Source of the DNA: Ruminiclostridium papyrosolvens DSM 2782
GTDB lineage: Bacteria > Bacillota > Clostridia > Acetivibrionales > DSM-1351
NCBI RefSeq assembly: GCF_029318685.1
Contig: NZ_CP119677.1
Coordinates: 2,781,001-2,845,000, forward strand
Direction of reading: 5' to 3'
Length of the DNA stretch: 64,000 bases
Part shown: positions 1 to 8,594 of the stretch, one piece after another
How the letters are laid out: every line of letters starts with the position of its first letter
Numbering within the stretch: position 1 is the stretch's first letter
Notes under the pieces: generated by a model
Seen by the model: the letters and a program-made list of their open reading frames with translations, nothing else
Database searches by the model: none
Told to the model about the DNA's origin: nothing
Position numbers and translations under genes: made by a program

Positions 1-193
1 TAAACTGTCCGGGCTTGGCTATTGATGTAATATTCTCAGATGGTGAAAATGCATTAAAGATATTGCAGTAGTCCTCAGGATGACAGGCCCTGTATAACGC
101 ATATTTTGCCATAATTTGTCGTTCCTCGAATGATGGATTATCAGGCTGAGGTGGTCTTGGTTCTTTAGAATATAGAATCGTTGGACAAATCAT
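1..193 (-). CDS. Partial hypothetical protein (C-terminus off the left edge)
   Basis: The reverse strand is open from an ATG at 193 to the window edge, giving 64 codons that begin MICPTILYSKEPRPPQ. An in-frame TAG lies just upstream of the ATG and a GAGAG ribosome-site-like sequence sits about 7 nt before it, so the start is well fixed. The visible part is proline-rich at its N-terminus and has three cysteines (C3, C36, C41 approximately). I do not recognise the family. It is divergent from trxB, with about 125 bp between the two starts. The gene is incomplete here. Confidence 0.5.
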   Translation of the reverse strand, partial: MICPTILYSKEPRPPQPDNPSFEERQIMAKYALYRACHPEDYCNIFNAFSPSENITSIAKPGQF

Positions 194-318
194 ATACTAT
201 CTCTCAATCTACATTACTTCTCTAATTATTTATATGAAAAGTAGTTATTTTTTGTGTTTTATTTTACTTTAATTTGGGAATTCATATAATATTACATTTA
301 TTTTTGGAGGCAATAGTT

Positions 319-1245
319 ATGAATGACGTTATAATAATTGGAGGAGGTCCGGCAGGTTATACAGCTGCTCTCTACAGTTCCAGGGCACAACTTGACACCC
401 TGGTTATTGAAAAAATGTTTTCTGGCGGACAAATGGCTACAACGGACGTAATGGAAAACTACCCCGGATTTGAGGAACCTATCGGAGGCTCCGACCTTGC
501 TTTGAGAATGGAAAAACAGGCAAGAAAATTCGGTACCGTAGTATTAAATGATGAAGTACTCGAGCTTGATTTGAATTCAAATATAAAAAAGGTTAAAACT
601 AAAAATAATACTTTCGAAAGTAAAACAATTATTCTTAGCATGGGTGCATCACCAAAAATGCTGGGACTGCCAAAAGAAGAAAAATTAAGAGGTTCAGGCG
701 TATCCTACTGTGCAGTATGTGACGGCGCATTTTTTCGGGGAAAAACCGTTGCAGTTGTTGGAGGCGGTGATACGGCTGCTGAAGATGCGCTTTATTTGGC
801 AAGGTTTTGTCCCAAAATATATATAATTCACAGAAGAGATGCAATGAGAGCCACAAAGCTCCTTCAAAACGAGCTGTGCTGCAACAAAAAAATTGAGTTT
901 TTATGGGACTCTGTCGTAGAAGATATTGAAGGACAATTTGGTGTTGAAGGCTTGAAAATTAAAAATATAAAAACCGGAGAACAAAGTTCCATAAAAGTAG
1001 AGGGCTTGTTTGTAGCCATTGGCTTGAATCCTAACAACTCCCTTGTAAAAGATAAGGTAGAACTAAGCAAGGATGGTTATGTTAAAACCGATGACAGAAT
1101 GAGTACTAGTATTCCCGGTGTATTTGCAGCCGGAGATTTACGTGAAAAGTACCTCAGGCAAGTAATTACTGCCGCTGCCGACGGAGCTTCCGCAGCCTAT
1201 ACTGCCGAACAGTATATAAATGAAAATATGAAAAATTTTAAATAA
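319..1245 (+). CDS. trxB: Thioredoxin reductase (NADPH)
   Basis: This FAD enzyme passes electrons from NADPH to thioredoxin. I take the start at ATG 319 because GGAGG at 306-310 is correctly spaced; the longer frame from 274 lacks a ribosome site. The 308-residue product has the FAD dinucleotide motif GGGPAGYTAA near residue 8, the redox pair CAVC at Cys131/Cys134, the NADPH motif GGGDTAAED near 148 followed by HRRDAMRAT, and the C-terminal FAD motif FAAGDLR. Length and motif order match bacterial TrxB. A TATAAT box at 285-290 is a plausible -10, but the -35 is weak. A CBS-domain gene follows after 72 bp. Confidence 0.95.
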   Translation: MNDVIIIGGGPAGYTAALYSSRAQLDTLVIEKMFSGGQMATTDVMENYPGFEEPIGGSDLALRMEKQARKFGTVVLNDEVLELDLNSNIKKVKTKNNTFESKTIILSMGASPKMLGLPKEEKLRGSGVSYCAVCDGAFFRGKTVAVVGGGDTAAEDALYLARFCPKIYIIHRRDAMRATKLLQNELCCNKKIEFLWDSVVEDIEGQFGVEGLKIKNIKTGEQSSIKVEGLFVAIGLNPNNSLVKDKVELSKDGYVKTDDRMSTSIPGVFAAGDLREKYLRQVITAAADGASAAYTAEQYINENMKNFK

Positions 1246-1317
1246 AAAATTTCCACGACTTTAATCATTTCTTTCGGAAACAATAATTTTGAATTCATTT
1301 ATGAAAGGATGATTGCA

Positions 1318-1743
1318 ATGAAAGTAAAAGATATAATGACTACAAATGTAACTTACGTTGAACCGAATGCTTCTATTGTGGATACTGCAAAGCTGATGCA
1401 GCAGCATAATGTAGGCTCAATTCCCGTTTGCGACAAAGGAAGCGTAGTAGGTATGGTAACTGACAGAGATATCGTTGTCAGGAACATTGCTATAGGTAAG
1501 AACCCTCAGCAAACACCGGTAAGTGATATTATGACAACAGGCATAACCTCTGTCAGTCCCGACATGGAAATGTCACAAGTAACCAAAATGATGGCTGACA
1601 GCCAGATAAGAAGAGTACCTGTAGTTGACCAGAACAATCTTGTAGGTATAGTTGCACTGGGCGACGTGGCTATTGATGCTAAATTCGACACTGAGGTTGC
1701 CGAAACTCTCACTGGAATATCAAGACCTTCAAAGCCTCAATAA
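1318..1743 (+). CDS. Two-CBS-domain protein
   Basis: The product of about 141 residues consists almost entirely of a CBS pair (roughly residues 4-60 and 70-125): each half contains a DIMTT-type entry and a VVDxxxLVGIV-type strand, and the first half has VGMVTDRDIVVR. CBS pairs bind adenine nucleotides such as AMP, ATP or SAM and act as energy sensors, often as stand-alone proteins in clostridia; the ligand here is unknown. ATG 1318 is preferred over ATG 1309 because AAAGGA at 1304-1309 is well placed for it. A strong hairpin terminator follows directly. Confidence 0.85.
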   Translation: MKVKDIMTTNVTYVEPNASIVDTAKLMQQHNVGSIPVCDKGSVVGMVTDRDIVVRNIAIGKNPQQTPVSDIMTTGITSVSPDMEMSQVTKMMADSQIRRVPVVDQNNLVGIVALGDVAIDAKFDTEVAETLTGISRPSKPQ

Positions 1744-1759
1744 AATTATTGGGGTAGTT

Positions 1760-1803
1760 AAAACAAGGCTTCATCAGATTCTTATCTGATGAAGCCTTGT
1801 TTT
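1760..1803. terminator. Bidirectional intrinsic terminator
   Basis: A perfect 20-bp inverted repeat (1760-1779 with 1784-1803) closes a 4-nt loop. It has A-rich and T-rich flanks, so it can end both the forward CBS transcript and the reverse MerR transcript. Confidence 0.95.
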
Positions 1804-1806
1804 ATT

Positions 1807-2571
1807 TTATCCTTTTTTTCCGGTGTAAACGAGAATGGCATCTCTCAGGAATTCTGCCATACCCGGCTGCTCCCTATCGTAATATGCCCTGAATCTTTCA
1901 TCATCTACATACATTTGGGCAAGCCCTGCATGAGCCTCACCACTGTATCTCGGCCAAGAAAAGCTAAGCCATTGGCGATGGAGGTCAGCTGCTTTCTGTG
2001 CTAGTTCTCCTGCAGGATCTCCGGTTTCAAAAGCCAGATTTAGTGTCTCCCGAACAAGGGCCGTAAGTTCTTCAAATTCCTTGTATTGCTCCTCTGACAT
2101 ACCCTTAAATTTATCGTATGATTTATTCACAAACTCTTCTCCGTACTTTTCACGGATTTCCTCTCCATACTTCCTGTCATTTTCATTAAGTATATTCTGT
2201 TTGAAGCCTTCAAATTTCTCTTTATCAGTCATTTCAGTTCTCCCTTCATTTGCAGCTATTGTTTTATCAATAGTCTTAATCAACTGTTCCAACTGGTTTT
2301 TCTTTTCCAAAAGCTTTCCTCGGTGGTTCTGTAAAGCTGAAATACAGTCGTAAGCCGGATCATTCACAAATTCTCCTATTTTATCGAGTTCCACTCCTAA
2401 TTCACGATAAAACAAAATATTCTGAAGCCTGTCTGTTTCCTTCTGACCATATATTCGGTATCCCGATGAATTTATTCTCGCCGGCTTGAGAATGCCTATT
2501 TCATCATAGTACCTGAGTGTCCTTGTACTAACACCGGCTATTTGAGCCAGCTTTTTTATTGTGTATTCCAT
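1807..2571 (-). CDS. MerR-family regulator with TipAS ligand domain
   Basis: This 254-residue protein has a MerR winged helix at residues 1-70 (TIKKLAQIAGVSTRTLRYYDEIGIL, then SGYRIYG), a coiled-coil linker around 75-110, and a C-terminal TipAS domain (about 120-250, with QWLSFSW and the MYVDDERFRAYYD region). TipA-type regulators bind structurally diverse, often thiopeptide-like, antibiotics and activate efflux or their own synthesis. A strong AGGAGG precedes the ATG. The promoter in front has the 19-bp spacer typical of MerR targets, so autoactivation is likely. No efflux gene lies next to it, so its other targets are elsewhere or absent. Confidence 0.92.
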   Translation of the reverse strand: MEYTIKKLAQIAGVSTRTLRYYDEIGILKPARINSSGYRIYGQKETDRLQNILFYRELGVELDKIGEFVNDPAYDCISALQNHRGKLLEKKNQLEQLIKTIDKTIAANEGRTEMTDKEKFEGFKQNILNENDRKYGEEIREKYGEEFVNKSYDKFKGMSEEQYKEFEELTALVRETLNLAFETGDPAGELAQKAADLHRQWLSFSWPRYSGEAHAGLAQMYVDDERFRAYYDREQPGMAEFLRDAILVYTGKKG

Positions 2572-2596
2572 AGCTTTACACCTCCTGACAAAGACT

Positions 2597-2627
2597 AATA
2601 TACACCTTTACGTAACGTGAATGTCAA
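2597..2627 (-). promoter_or_regulatory. MerR-type promoter with 19-bp spacer and operator
   Basis: On the reverse strand TTGACA (2627-2622) and TATATT (2602-2597) are separated by exactly 19 bp. The spacer contains the palindromic core TTACGTAA with near-symmetric CAC/GTG flanks. The overlong spacer with a dyad between the two boxes is the classic target of MerR activators, so the gene downstream probably regulates itself. Confidence 0.8.
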
Positions 2628-2714
2628 CATTGTTCTTAAAAATAATTCACCATATATTAATTCGGAACATACAATATAAACAGTATTCCCTTTTATATAT
2701 TCAGGGAGGTAATA

Positions 2715-3269
2715 ATGAGCTATACATATCCATCCGGTCAGCCTCAGGGCAATGCGCGTAAAGTTACCAACAAGCTCAGAGAAATAATGATTGCAGAATT
2801 AATGGCTATTAACGGTTACCAAAGCCATATTTCTAATTCCTATATGATAAATGTAAACGAGGTCTGGCATCATATAATGCTGGATGAAGTAAGGCACTAC
2901 GAAACGGTTCTAAACCTTCTTAGAAAATACGACCCTGTTCAGTATAAAGCTTCTTTAGAACAACACGATGATTATCTGAAACCCAAATCACCAATGCAAT
3001 TGTACCATCCATCCTATGACAATCAAATTATACTAAATAATTTAAGAGAAGATATTAAAGGAGAATTGGAAGCCGTAATACTTTACGAGGAAGAAATTGA
3101 GGCATATTCTTCCTATAAGGATATAAAAATTGCAATTCAAGCTATTATTGACGATGAAAAAGAACACGCAGAACACCTGACTCAAGTGCTTAAAAAATAT
3201 GAAAATGAACAATCTATCTATATAAGGGAAAAAGGAAAAAGTTCCTGTCAAAAACGTGGGAAACCGTAA
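2715..3269 (+). CDS. Ferritin-like diiron protein
   Basis: This 184-residue protein is predicted to form a four-helix bundle. It carries two ExxH iron-ligand motifs (E58-H61 in DEVRHYE and E148-H151 in DEKEHAEH), with additional glutamates at E28 and in the GELEAVILYEEEIE helix. This is the rubrerythrin/ferritin-like arrangement, suggesting a dinuclear iron site and a role in peroxide or oxygen handling or iron storage. The C-terminal tail (about 20 residues, basic, one Cys) has no rubredoxin CxxC centre, so it is not a full rubrerythrin. GGGAGG lies about 6 nt before the ATG. The stop codon sits inside the loop of its own terminator. Confidence 0.8.
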   Translation: MSYTYPSGQPQGNARKVTNKLREIMIAELMAINGYQSHISNSYMINVNEVWHHIMLDEVRHYETVLNLLRKYDPVQYKASLEQHDDYLKPKSPMQLYHPSYDNQIILNNLREDIKGELEAVILYEEEIEAYSSYKDIKIAIQAIIDDEKEHAEHLTQVLKKYENEQSIYIREKGKSSCQKRGKP

Positions 3270-3284
3270 ATTTTCCCACCTTTT
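3256..3284 (+). terminator. Intrinsic terminator overlapping the ferritin-like stop codon
   Basis: The 8-bp stem GTGGGAAA / TTTCCCAC (3256-3263 with 3272-3279) is followed by CTTTT. The TAA stop at 3267-3269 lies in the 8-nt loop, so ribosomes finishing the gene should cover the hairpin. Confidence 0.85.
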
Positions 3285-3359
3285 AAATTACATAGAATAA
3301 CGAATAAAACCAATAATAGTTTAATAGATAAATTTTTTATTATTGGGAAGGTAAATACT

Positions 3360-4994
3360 TTGTTCAATAAATTGTCAAACCTTATAAAATTTGTTAATAA
3401 CGTAAGAAGTAAGCAACAAGATAATAACAAACCTTCACCGGATAATGTATCTTATGTAGGCAATGGGCAGAGTTTGCATGAAGCTTTGGATGATAATTAT
3501 CAAGTAATAAAAAAATCCCTGGGTAAAAGTGATGATATCATATTAAGGAAATTTAATTTTGGAGTAAAACATCAATCCAAGGCTTTGATTTGCTTCATCG
3601 ACGGGTTGGGCGATAAGAACCTGATACTTGAATATGTCGTTAAATCTCTTATGGTCAACATTCATATTACAAATCCAAAGGGTAAGCTTGTAGATAAGCG
3701 AAACATGTTTGATGATATAAAAAACAATATTCTAAGCATAGTTGAAGCGTCCGAAGTCAAAAATATGGATGAGGCCATCGACACAATTTTATCAGGAAAT
3801 ACATTACTTCTCATAGACGGATGTACTCAAGGTTTTGCCATAAGTGCCAAGGGTGGAGATCGCAGAAGTATACAACAACCGGAGACGGAAGTCGTTATCC
3901 GTGGTTCACGAGAAGCTTTCGTAGAGACACTCAGGGTTAATACTTCTCTGATACGTAAAACAATCAAAAATCCCAACCTTATTTTTGAAACCCTTGTCGT
4001 AGGAAAGCAAACCCGAACTGATGTTTGTATTGTATATATCCAGGGAATTGCCAACGATAAGATTGTTCAGGAAGTTCGGGACAGAATAAACCGCATAGAT
4101 ACTGATGTCATACTTGAATCGGGTTATATTGAGCAGTTCATAGAAGACAATCCCCTTTCCCCTTTTGCGACAATCGGAAACAGCGAAAGGCCGGACAAGG
4201 TTTCTGCAAAACTTCTTGAAGGAAGAGTGGCAATTATATGTGGCGGAACACCTATTGTATTGACAGTACCCTATACTTTTGTTGAGTCGCTTCAAGTACC
4301 TGAGGATTATTATTCCCGGCCTTTTCTGACTAACTTAGTTAGGATACTGAGGGTTGTTGCATTATTTATAACACTTACCCTGCCAGCTGTATATATTTCC
4401 CTTACCACCTTCCATCAGGAAATGATTCCTACTGTTCTCCTCGTTACTTTTGCGGCTGCAAGAGAAGGAATTCCTTTTCCTGTTCTGATTGAGACTCTCA
4501 TAAGTGAGGTTATATTCCAGCTTCTGCGTGAATCAGGAATAAGGATGCCCAAGGCTGTTGGTACGGCAGTAAGTATTGTTGGTACACTTGTTATAGGCCA
4601 AGCTGCTGTTGAGGCAGGAATAATCGGTGCACCCATGGTAATCATAACAGCCTTGTCAGCAATTACAAGTTTTATTCTCCCCTCCATTTATGACGCTGTT
4701 ATAGTTTTTAAATTTATGCTAATTTTTATAAGCAGCGCTTTCGGATTATTTGGCGTTATTGTCGGTTTGTTCTGCATACTGGCGCATATGTGTTCTCTAA
4801 GAACTTTTGGAACACCCTTTATGTCTCCTTTGGCTCCCGTAAACTGGAGCTCTATGAAAGACAGTATTCTAAGATTTCCACTTTGGCTTATGAAGAACCG
4901 CCCAAAAGCAATTACATGGAAAAACTCCGGCAGGCAAGCATCACAACAAATGCCCAATAAGCCTGACAAGAAAAAAGGAGGGAAAAACTATTGA
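3360..4994 (+). CDS. Spore germination receptor subunit A (GerA family)
   Basis: This is the A subunit of a nutrient germinant receptor in the spore inner membrane. It has 544 residues: a soluble N-terminal half (to about 320, with the family signature SGNTLLLIDG and the PETEVVIRGSREAFVE stretch), then a membrane half with about five or six hydrophobic segments (from LRVVALFITLTLPAVYISL to about residue 490), and a basic tail. The start is TTG, supported by GGGAAGG at 3345-3351. It overlaps the next gene by 4 nt. The receptor B subunit is not next in line but is encoded convergently at 6371-7498. Confidence 0.93.
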   Translation: MFNKLSNLIKFVNNVRSKQQDNNKPSPDNVSYVGNGQSLHEALDDNYQVIKKSLGKSDDIILRKFNFGVKHQSKALICFIDGLGDKNLILEYVVKSLMVNIHITNPKGKLVDKRNMFDDIKNNILSIVEASEVKNMDEAIDTILSGNTLLLIDGCTQGFAISAKGGDRRSIQQPETEVVIRGSREAFVETLRVNTSLIRKTIKNPNLIFETLVVGKQTRTDVCIVYIQGIANDKIVQEVRDRINRIDTDVILESGYIEQFIEDNPLSPFATIGNSERPDKVSAKLLEGRVAIICGGTPIVLTVPYTFVESLQVPEDYYSRPFLTNLVRILRVVALFITLTLPAVYISLTTFHQEMIPTVLLVTFAAAREGIPFPVLIETLISEVIFQLLRESGIRMPKAVGTAVSIVGTLVIGQAAVEAGIIGAPMVIITALSAITSFILPSIYDAVIVFKFMLIFISSAFGLFGVIVGLFCILAHMCSLRTFGTPFMSPLAPVNWSSMKDSILRFPLWLMKNRPKAITWKNSGRQASQQMPNKPDKKKGGKNY

Positions 4995-6199
4995 ATAAAA
5001 AGCTTTTTTTAGTAATACTTATGGCTGCACTTTCTGCAATGCTTCTCACAGGCTGCTGGGACCGCAAAGAACTGAATCAATTGGGAATTGCAATGGCTAT
5101 AGGGTTGGATAAAGGAGATGATGGCAAAATCCAGTTAACAAGTCAGATAGTCCGCCCTTCAGCAATACAAAAAAAAGGTGGTGGAAACGAACCTCCTTAT
5201 GAGCTTGTCATTTCGTCAGGGGACTCTGTATTTGAAGCAATCAGACACACAGTTAAGGAATTTGACAGGAGAAGCTTTTTTTCTCATATTAAAGTAATAG
5301 TTGTTGGTGAAGAGTATGCCCGAGAAGGCCTTGAAGACACAATTGACTTTATAACCCGCAGTCATGAATTAAGAAAAACAACATGGCTTATTGTCGCTTC
5401 AGACTGTAAAGCCTCCGAAGTACTTGGAGTTAAACATGGCCTTGAAAAGGTACAAGCAAACTATATGGAAGGAATTCTAAAATCTCAGGAAATAGAGTCA
5501 AGTTCAGCAATCTCTAAAGTAATAGATTTTATAAAGGCAATGCCCGGTGAAGGGAACAACCCTGTTACCGGTGTTTTTTCGTTAATGGATGTTAAAAGTG
5601 TTCCGTCAGAAGGAACAGAACCGGAACAGCGCAAAGGACTAAAGCTTTCCGGTTCAGCACTATTTAAAAAAGATAAGTTGGCAGGTTTTCTGGATAACAA
5701 AGATACTCTTGGTCTTAATATTTTGAACGGAAAATGCAAAAAGACATCCATCAATGTACAAGCTCTTAATAATAAAGCTGACAGTCAAGTTACAATCGAA
5801 TTGATTAAAATTAAGTGTTCTATAAAACCTTCCATAAACAAAGAAGGCAATATATCTTTTAATGTTGCAATAAAAGCAGAAGGAAATATGACGGAAGTTA
5901 AACAAGACCTTGATGTGACTAATCTACAGCTTTTTGAACAGATTAACAGCAATTTTTCTAACTATATAAAACTTTTAACTGATAAGTCAATAAATAACAT
6001 ACAAAAAAATATGAAAACGGATGTAATAGGCTTTGGAAGAACATTTGAAATTAAGTACCCTAAAATCTGGAGTAAAATAAAAGACAAATGGAATGATGCT
6101 ATATTCCCCAACGTCTCGTATACGGTTAAAGTAGACACTCGTCTCAATAGAACAGGACTGACTTTAAAACCACTCAACGCCAAAAAGCTCGGTAAGTAA
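4991..6199 (+). CDS. Spore germination receptor subunit C (Ger(x)C lipoprotein)
   Basis: This 402-residue C subunit of the germinant receptor is a lipoprotein: a signal peptide ends in the lipobox LLTGC with Cys22, followed by WDRKELNQLG, the usual GerC entry motif. The rest follows the Ger(x)C pattern, including the GDSVFEAIR, RSFFSHIKVIVVGEEYA and FITRSHELRKT segments and the C-terminal LNRTGLTLKPL. The TTG start at 4991 overlaps the gerA-type stop by 4 nt, and AAGGAGGG lies before it, indicating translational coupling. The gene ends only 10 bp from the convergent small membrane gene. Confidence 0.93.
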   Translation: MNKKLFLVILMAALSAMLLTGCWDRKELNQLGIAMAIGLDKGDDGKIQLTSQIVRPSAIQKKGGGNEPPYELVISSGDSVFEAIRHTVKEFDRRSFFSHIKVIVVGEEYAREGLEDTIDFITRSHELRKTTWLIVASDCKASEVLGVKHGLEKVQANYMEGILKSQEIESSSAISKVIDFIKAMPGEGNNPVTGVFSLMDVKSVPSEGTEPEQRKGLKLSGSALFKKDKLAGFLDNKDTLGLNILNGKCKKTSINVQALNNKADSQVTIELIKIKCSIKPSINKEGNISFNVAIKAEGNMTEVKQDLDVTNLQLFEQINSNFSNYIKLLTDKSINNIQKNMKTDVIGFGRTFEIKYPKIWSKIKDKWNDAIFPNVSYTVKVDTRLNRTGLTLKPLNAKKLGK

Positions 6200-6209
6200 T
6201 TTACATGCC

Positions 6210-6374
6210 TTAATTTTTATTGCCTGAAATCAGCTTTATCAGGGATATCACCGCATAGTACAGCACTACGACTACCAGAAAAAAAGAATACCCCCATGCC
6301 GCAAACGCTATTATGCTTTGTCCTATGCCTGTCTCTATTGTGTTATTTATTATTTTAGTAATAAACTTCATCAT
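6210..6374 (-). CDS. Small single-span membrane protein beside the GerB gene (possible D subunit)
   Basis: This is a 54-residue reverse-strand frame, too short for routine ORF calling. It starts at ATG 6374, overlapping the GerB stop in an ATGA junction, which implies translational coupling. The sequence begins MMKFITKIINNTIETGIGQS and continues into one long hydrophobic segment (about residues 21-49, containing FFLVVVVLYYAVISLIKLI), ending in SGNKN. Small D-type membrane subunits encoded within ger operons are known from Bacillus receptors. Position and membrane character fit that role, but those usually have two spans and I cannot show homology. It ends 10 bp from the GerC stop. Confidence 0.7.
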   Translation of the reverse strand: MMKFITKIINNTIETGIGQSIIAFAAWGYSFFLVVVVLYYAVISLIKLISGNKN

Positions 6375-7498
6375 ATACCTTCTCTGCTTCCCTCTTTATT
6401 TTTAATATTTAAATCCTTGTTACAATATTTTTTTAGATAAAATATAATTAAAAGCATAATTGGAACTACATTACTTAACGGTACAAATTGCTGCCAGAAC
6501 TGGGGTAAAAGATATTTTACATGAAAAGGATAATTTGGCTCGTATACTCTTGAATACCACATAATAAAAATAGCTAAAGGAACTAAAACCCACCTGTAAT
6601 CCTTTATATGGAATAATTCTGCAAAGATTATCACTGCGGAATAGTAAAATAATATGGTTAAGTAGAATCCACCCATAAACACAAGAATAACTCCTATTGC
6701 ATCAAGATTAGTAATTATATCTCCTATATTAATGAGTTTGATTACCTCAAGAAACGGTATAGTAGCATTGGAAGTATAATTAATGCCCATTGATGTAACC
6801 ATTATAATTAGAGAAACGGTTAAATTGACTCCGGTCAATGCAAGTGCCCAATAAGTTGTTTTTTTGACTGTCTTTACTGACCCGTTATACTTCCAGAACT
6901 GAAAAAACACATAAACTAAACCAAAGGGAAAATTAATACCTATAGGGTAAAAAGCCTTGAGTATAGGTTTGTACCCATCTTGAAAAACAGGTAGCAGCTC
7001 TTTAAAATCTATCTGTTTTGATGCAATTATCATAATATAGATAGCAATTATCAAAAAAATTACTACAGAAAATATTATTTCCGCAATACGTCCCAGAGTC
7101 TCTATCCCTAAAAAAAGTACATAAATAATAGCTAAATAAAAAATAATTTGTATTACCAGATTTGGTGTATCCTGAAGAAAGGTTACATTTATCAAATCTG
7201 CAAATTCACTTGTGGTTCTGGTGGCATTAAATGCATATAACATAAAATAAATAAATCCCAATGGCCACCCCAGAGTTTTACCCAGAATGGATTGAGTTAT
7301 TCCCACAATATTCTTATCAGGATATTTACTGTATATGGATGTGTACAACCAGACTAAACCCATTCCGGCAATTGTTGAAATTATATCTACAATCCAAGCA
7401 TCTCTTTTGGCCTCAATACCCAAAGCCCATAGATTGGTGCTGCCTATCTGTCCCATCATTATCAGGCAGAACAGTTGGTTTTTACTTATTTTCTCCAT
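6371..7498 (-). CDS. Spore germination permease subunit B (GerAB/endospore germination permease family)
   Basis: This 375-residue integral membrane protein of the APC-like germination permease family has about ten hydrophobic segments. Family-typical features are the N-terminal ISKNQLFCLIMMGQIGS, the ALGIEAKRDAWIVDIIS loop, the SIYSKYPDKNIVGI segment and the FEPNYPF-like YEPNYPFHVKYLLPQF. It would form the germinant-binding B subunit with the A and C subunits encoded convergently next door. The ribosome site (GAGTGG) is weak. Its stop overlaps the start of the 54-codon membrane gene. Confidence 0.92.
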   Translation of the reverse strand: MEKISKNQLFCLIMMGQIGSTNLWALGIEAKRDAWIVDIISTIAGMGLVWLYTSIYSKYPDKNIVGITQSILGKTLGWPLGFIYFMLYAFNATRTTSEFADLINVTFLQDTPNLVIQIIFYLAIIYVLFLGIETLGRIAEIIFSVVIFLIIAIYIMIIASKQIDFKELLPVFQDGYKPILKAFYPIGINFPFGLVYVFFQFWKYNGSVKTVKKTTYWALALTGVNLTVSLIIMVTSMGINYTSNATIPFLEVIKLINIGDIITNLDAIGVILVFMGGFYLTILFYYSAVIIFAELFHIKDYRWVLVPLAIFIMWYSRVYEPNYPFHVKYLLPQFWQQFVPLSNVVPIMLLIIFYLKKYCNKDLNIKNKEGSREGI

Positions 7499-7642
7499 TA
7501 GAAACCACTCATTCGTATTTTTTATTTAAGTATTATGTGCATTTGTATTAATGTGTATGCAATGGTGGTTTTTGCTAATATTTAAGACTGCCATTCTTAC
7601 ATGAGACAATCCCGCATATATTTCATTAGAGGGAGGTTTCGC

Positions 7643-8353
7643 ATGTTTATAATGATAAATAGAAACAGATTATTCTGTATCTTCACAATTTTTATAATGT
7701 CAATTATTCTCTTTTTTGCAGTTAATAATAATGTTATCAAAGGGAGTTTTACAAGGCATGCAGCTAATAAACAACAACAATTTCTGATATTGATACATAT
7801 AGATGAAAAAACTCTTTATTTATTTGAAAACGATAAATGTATTAAGAAATATCCTATTGCTTCGGGTAAACCCGGATGGCCCTCTCCAATAGGAGAATGG
7901 AAAATAGTTGAAAAAAGTCAGTGGGGAAAAGGTTTCGGCGGAAGATGGCTGGGGTTGAATGTCAGGTGGGGTAATTATGGAATTCATGGTACTAAAAATG
8001 AAGCCTCAATTGGAAGGTCGGCAAGTCATGGTTGTATACGTATGTATAATAGGGACATAAAAGAGCTATATGACTTAGTGCCTTTAGGCACAGCAGTTGT
8101 TATACGCAACGGCCCATTCGGGCCATTTGGAATGGGCTTCAGAAATTTGAAACCGGGAGACCGTGGGGCAGATGTTCTGGCCGTTCAGGAAAGACTAAAG
8201 CAATTGGGCTATTTCCATGGATATGAATCAGGTATCTATGAGGATGATTTAAAAAACGCTGTCTTTCAATTTCAAAAAGATCATAATCTTAAAGTAAAAG
8301 TGTCAATATCCACGCCAGATTATAATGCTATGGGTTATTCGGAATTTGAATAG
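7643..8353 (+). CDS. L,D-transpeptidase with C-terminal peptidoglycan-binding domain
   Basis: This is a cell-wall cross-linking enzyme, active outside the membrane. ATG 7643 is chosen because GGGAGG lies 6 nt before it; upstream in-frame codons lack a site. The 236-residue product has an N-terminal membrane anchor (about residues 9-27) and a YkuD domain (about 47-155) with the catalytic set H115 in YGIHGT and S128-H129-G130-C131 in SASHGCIRM, followed by a PG_binding_1 domain (about 160-225, LKPGDRGADVLAVQERL). In spore formers such enzymes often act on spore cortex or the mature cell wall; which applies here is not shown. Confidence 0.9.
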   Translation: MFIMINRNRLFCIFTIFIMSIILFFAVNNNVIKGSFTRHAANKQQQFLILIHIDEKTLYLFENDKCIKKYPIASGKPGWPSPIGEWKIVEKSQWGKGFGGRWLGLNVRWGNYGIHGTKNEASIGRSASHGCIRMYNRDIKELYDLVPLGTAVVIRNGPFGPFGMGFRNLKPGDRGADVLAVQERLKQLGYFHGYESGIYEDDLKNAVFQFQKDHNLKVKVSISTPDYNAMGYSEFE

Positions 8354-8393
8354 GATTATCTCCTATCCCCCCTGTATTAAAACTATACTGTAA

Positions 8394-8582
8394 CCTCCAA
8401 TAAAACTTGGCTCTCAATGGCCCTCCCATTCACTTCTTATAGCCGTTAAGAGAGGTGAACAGGAGCTTATCCCAAAAGGAGATACCTTTATACAATCAGG
8501 GGATAACCTAGTTATGTTAACAAACGAGGATAGAGTTTCTAAAATTAATGATTTAATGTTAGCATTAACCGAAAGCAAATAG
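8394..8582 (+). pseudogene. Remnant of a TrkA-C (RCK_C) domain
   Basis: A 62-codon open stretch with no start encodes SLLIAVKRGEQELIPKGDTF and then a QSGDNLVML segment. That is the typical TrkA-C fold signature (hydrophobic strand, KRG, PxGDT, GD-L-V-L) found at the C-terminus of CLC chloride channels and potassium or cation transporters. An in-frame TAA at 8391 closes it upstream and TAG at 8580 ends it. No transporter body remains on either side, so only the tail of a deleted gene survives. Confidence 0.65.
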
Positions 8583-8594
8583 CCCCCCTCAGCA

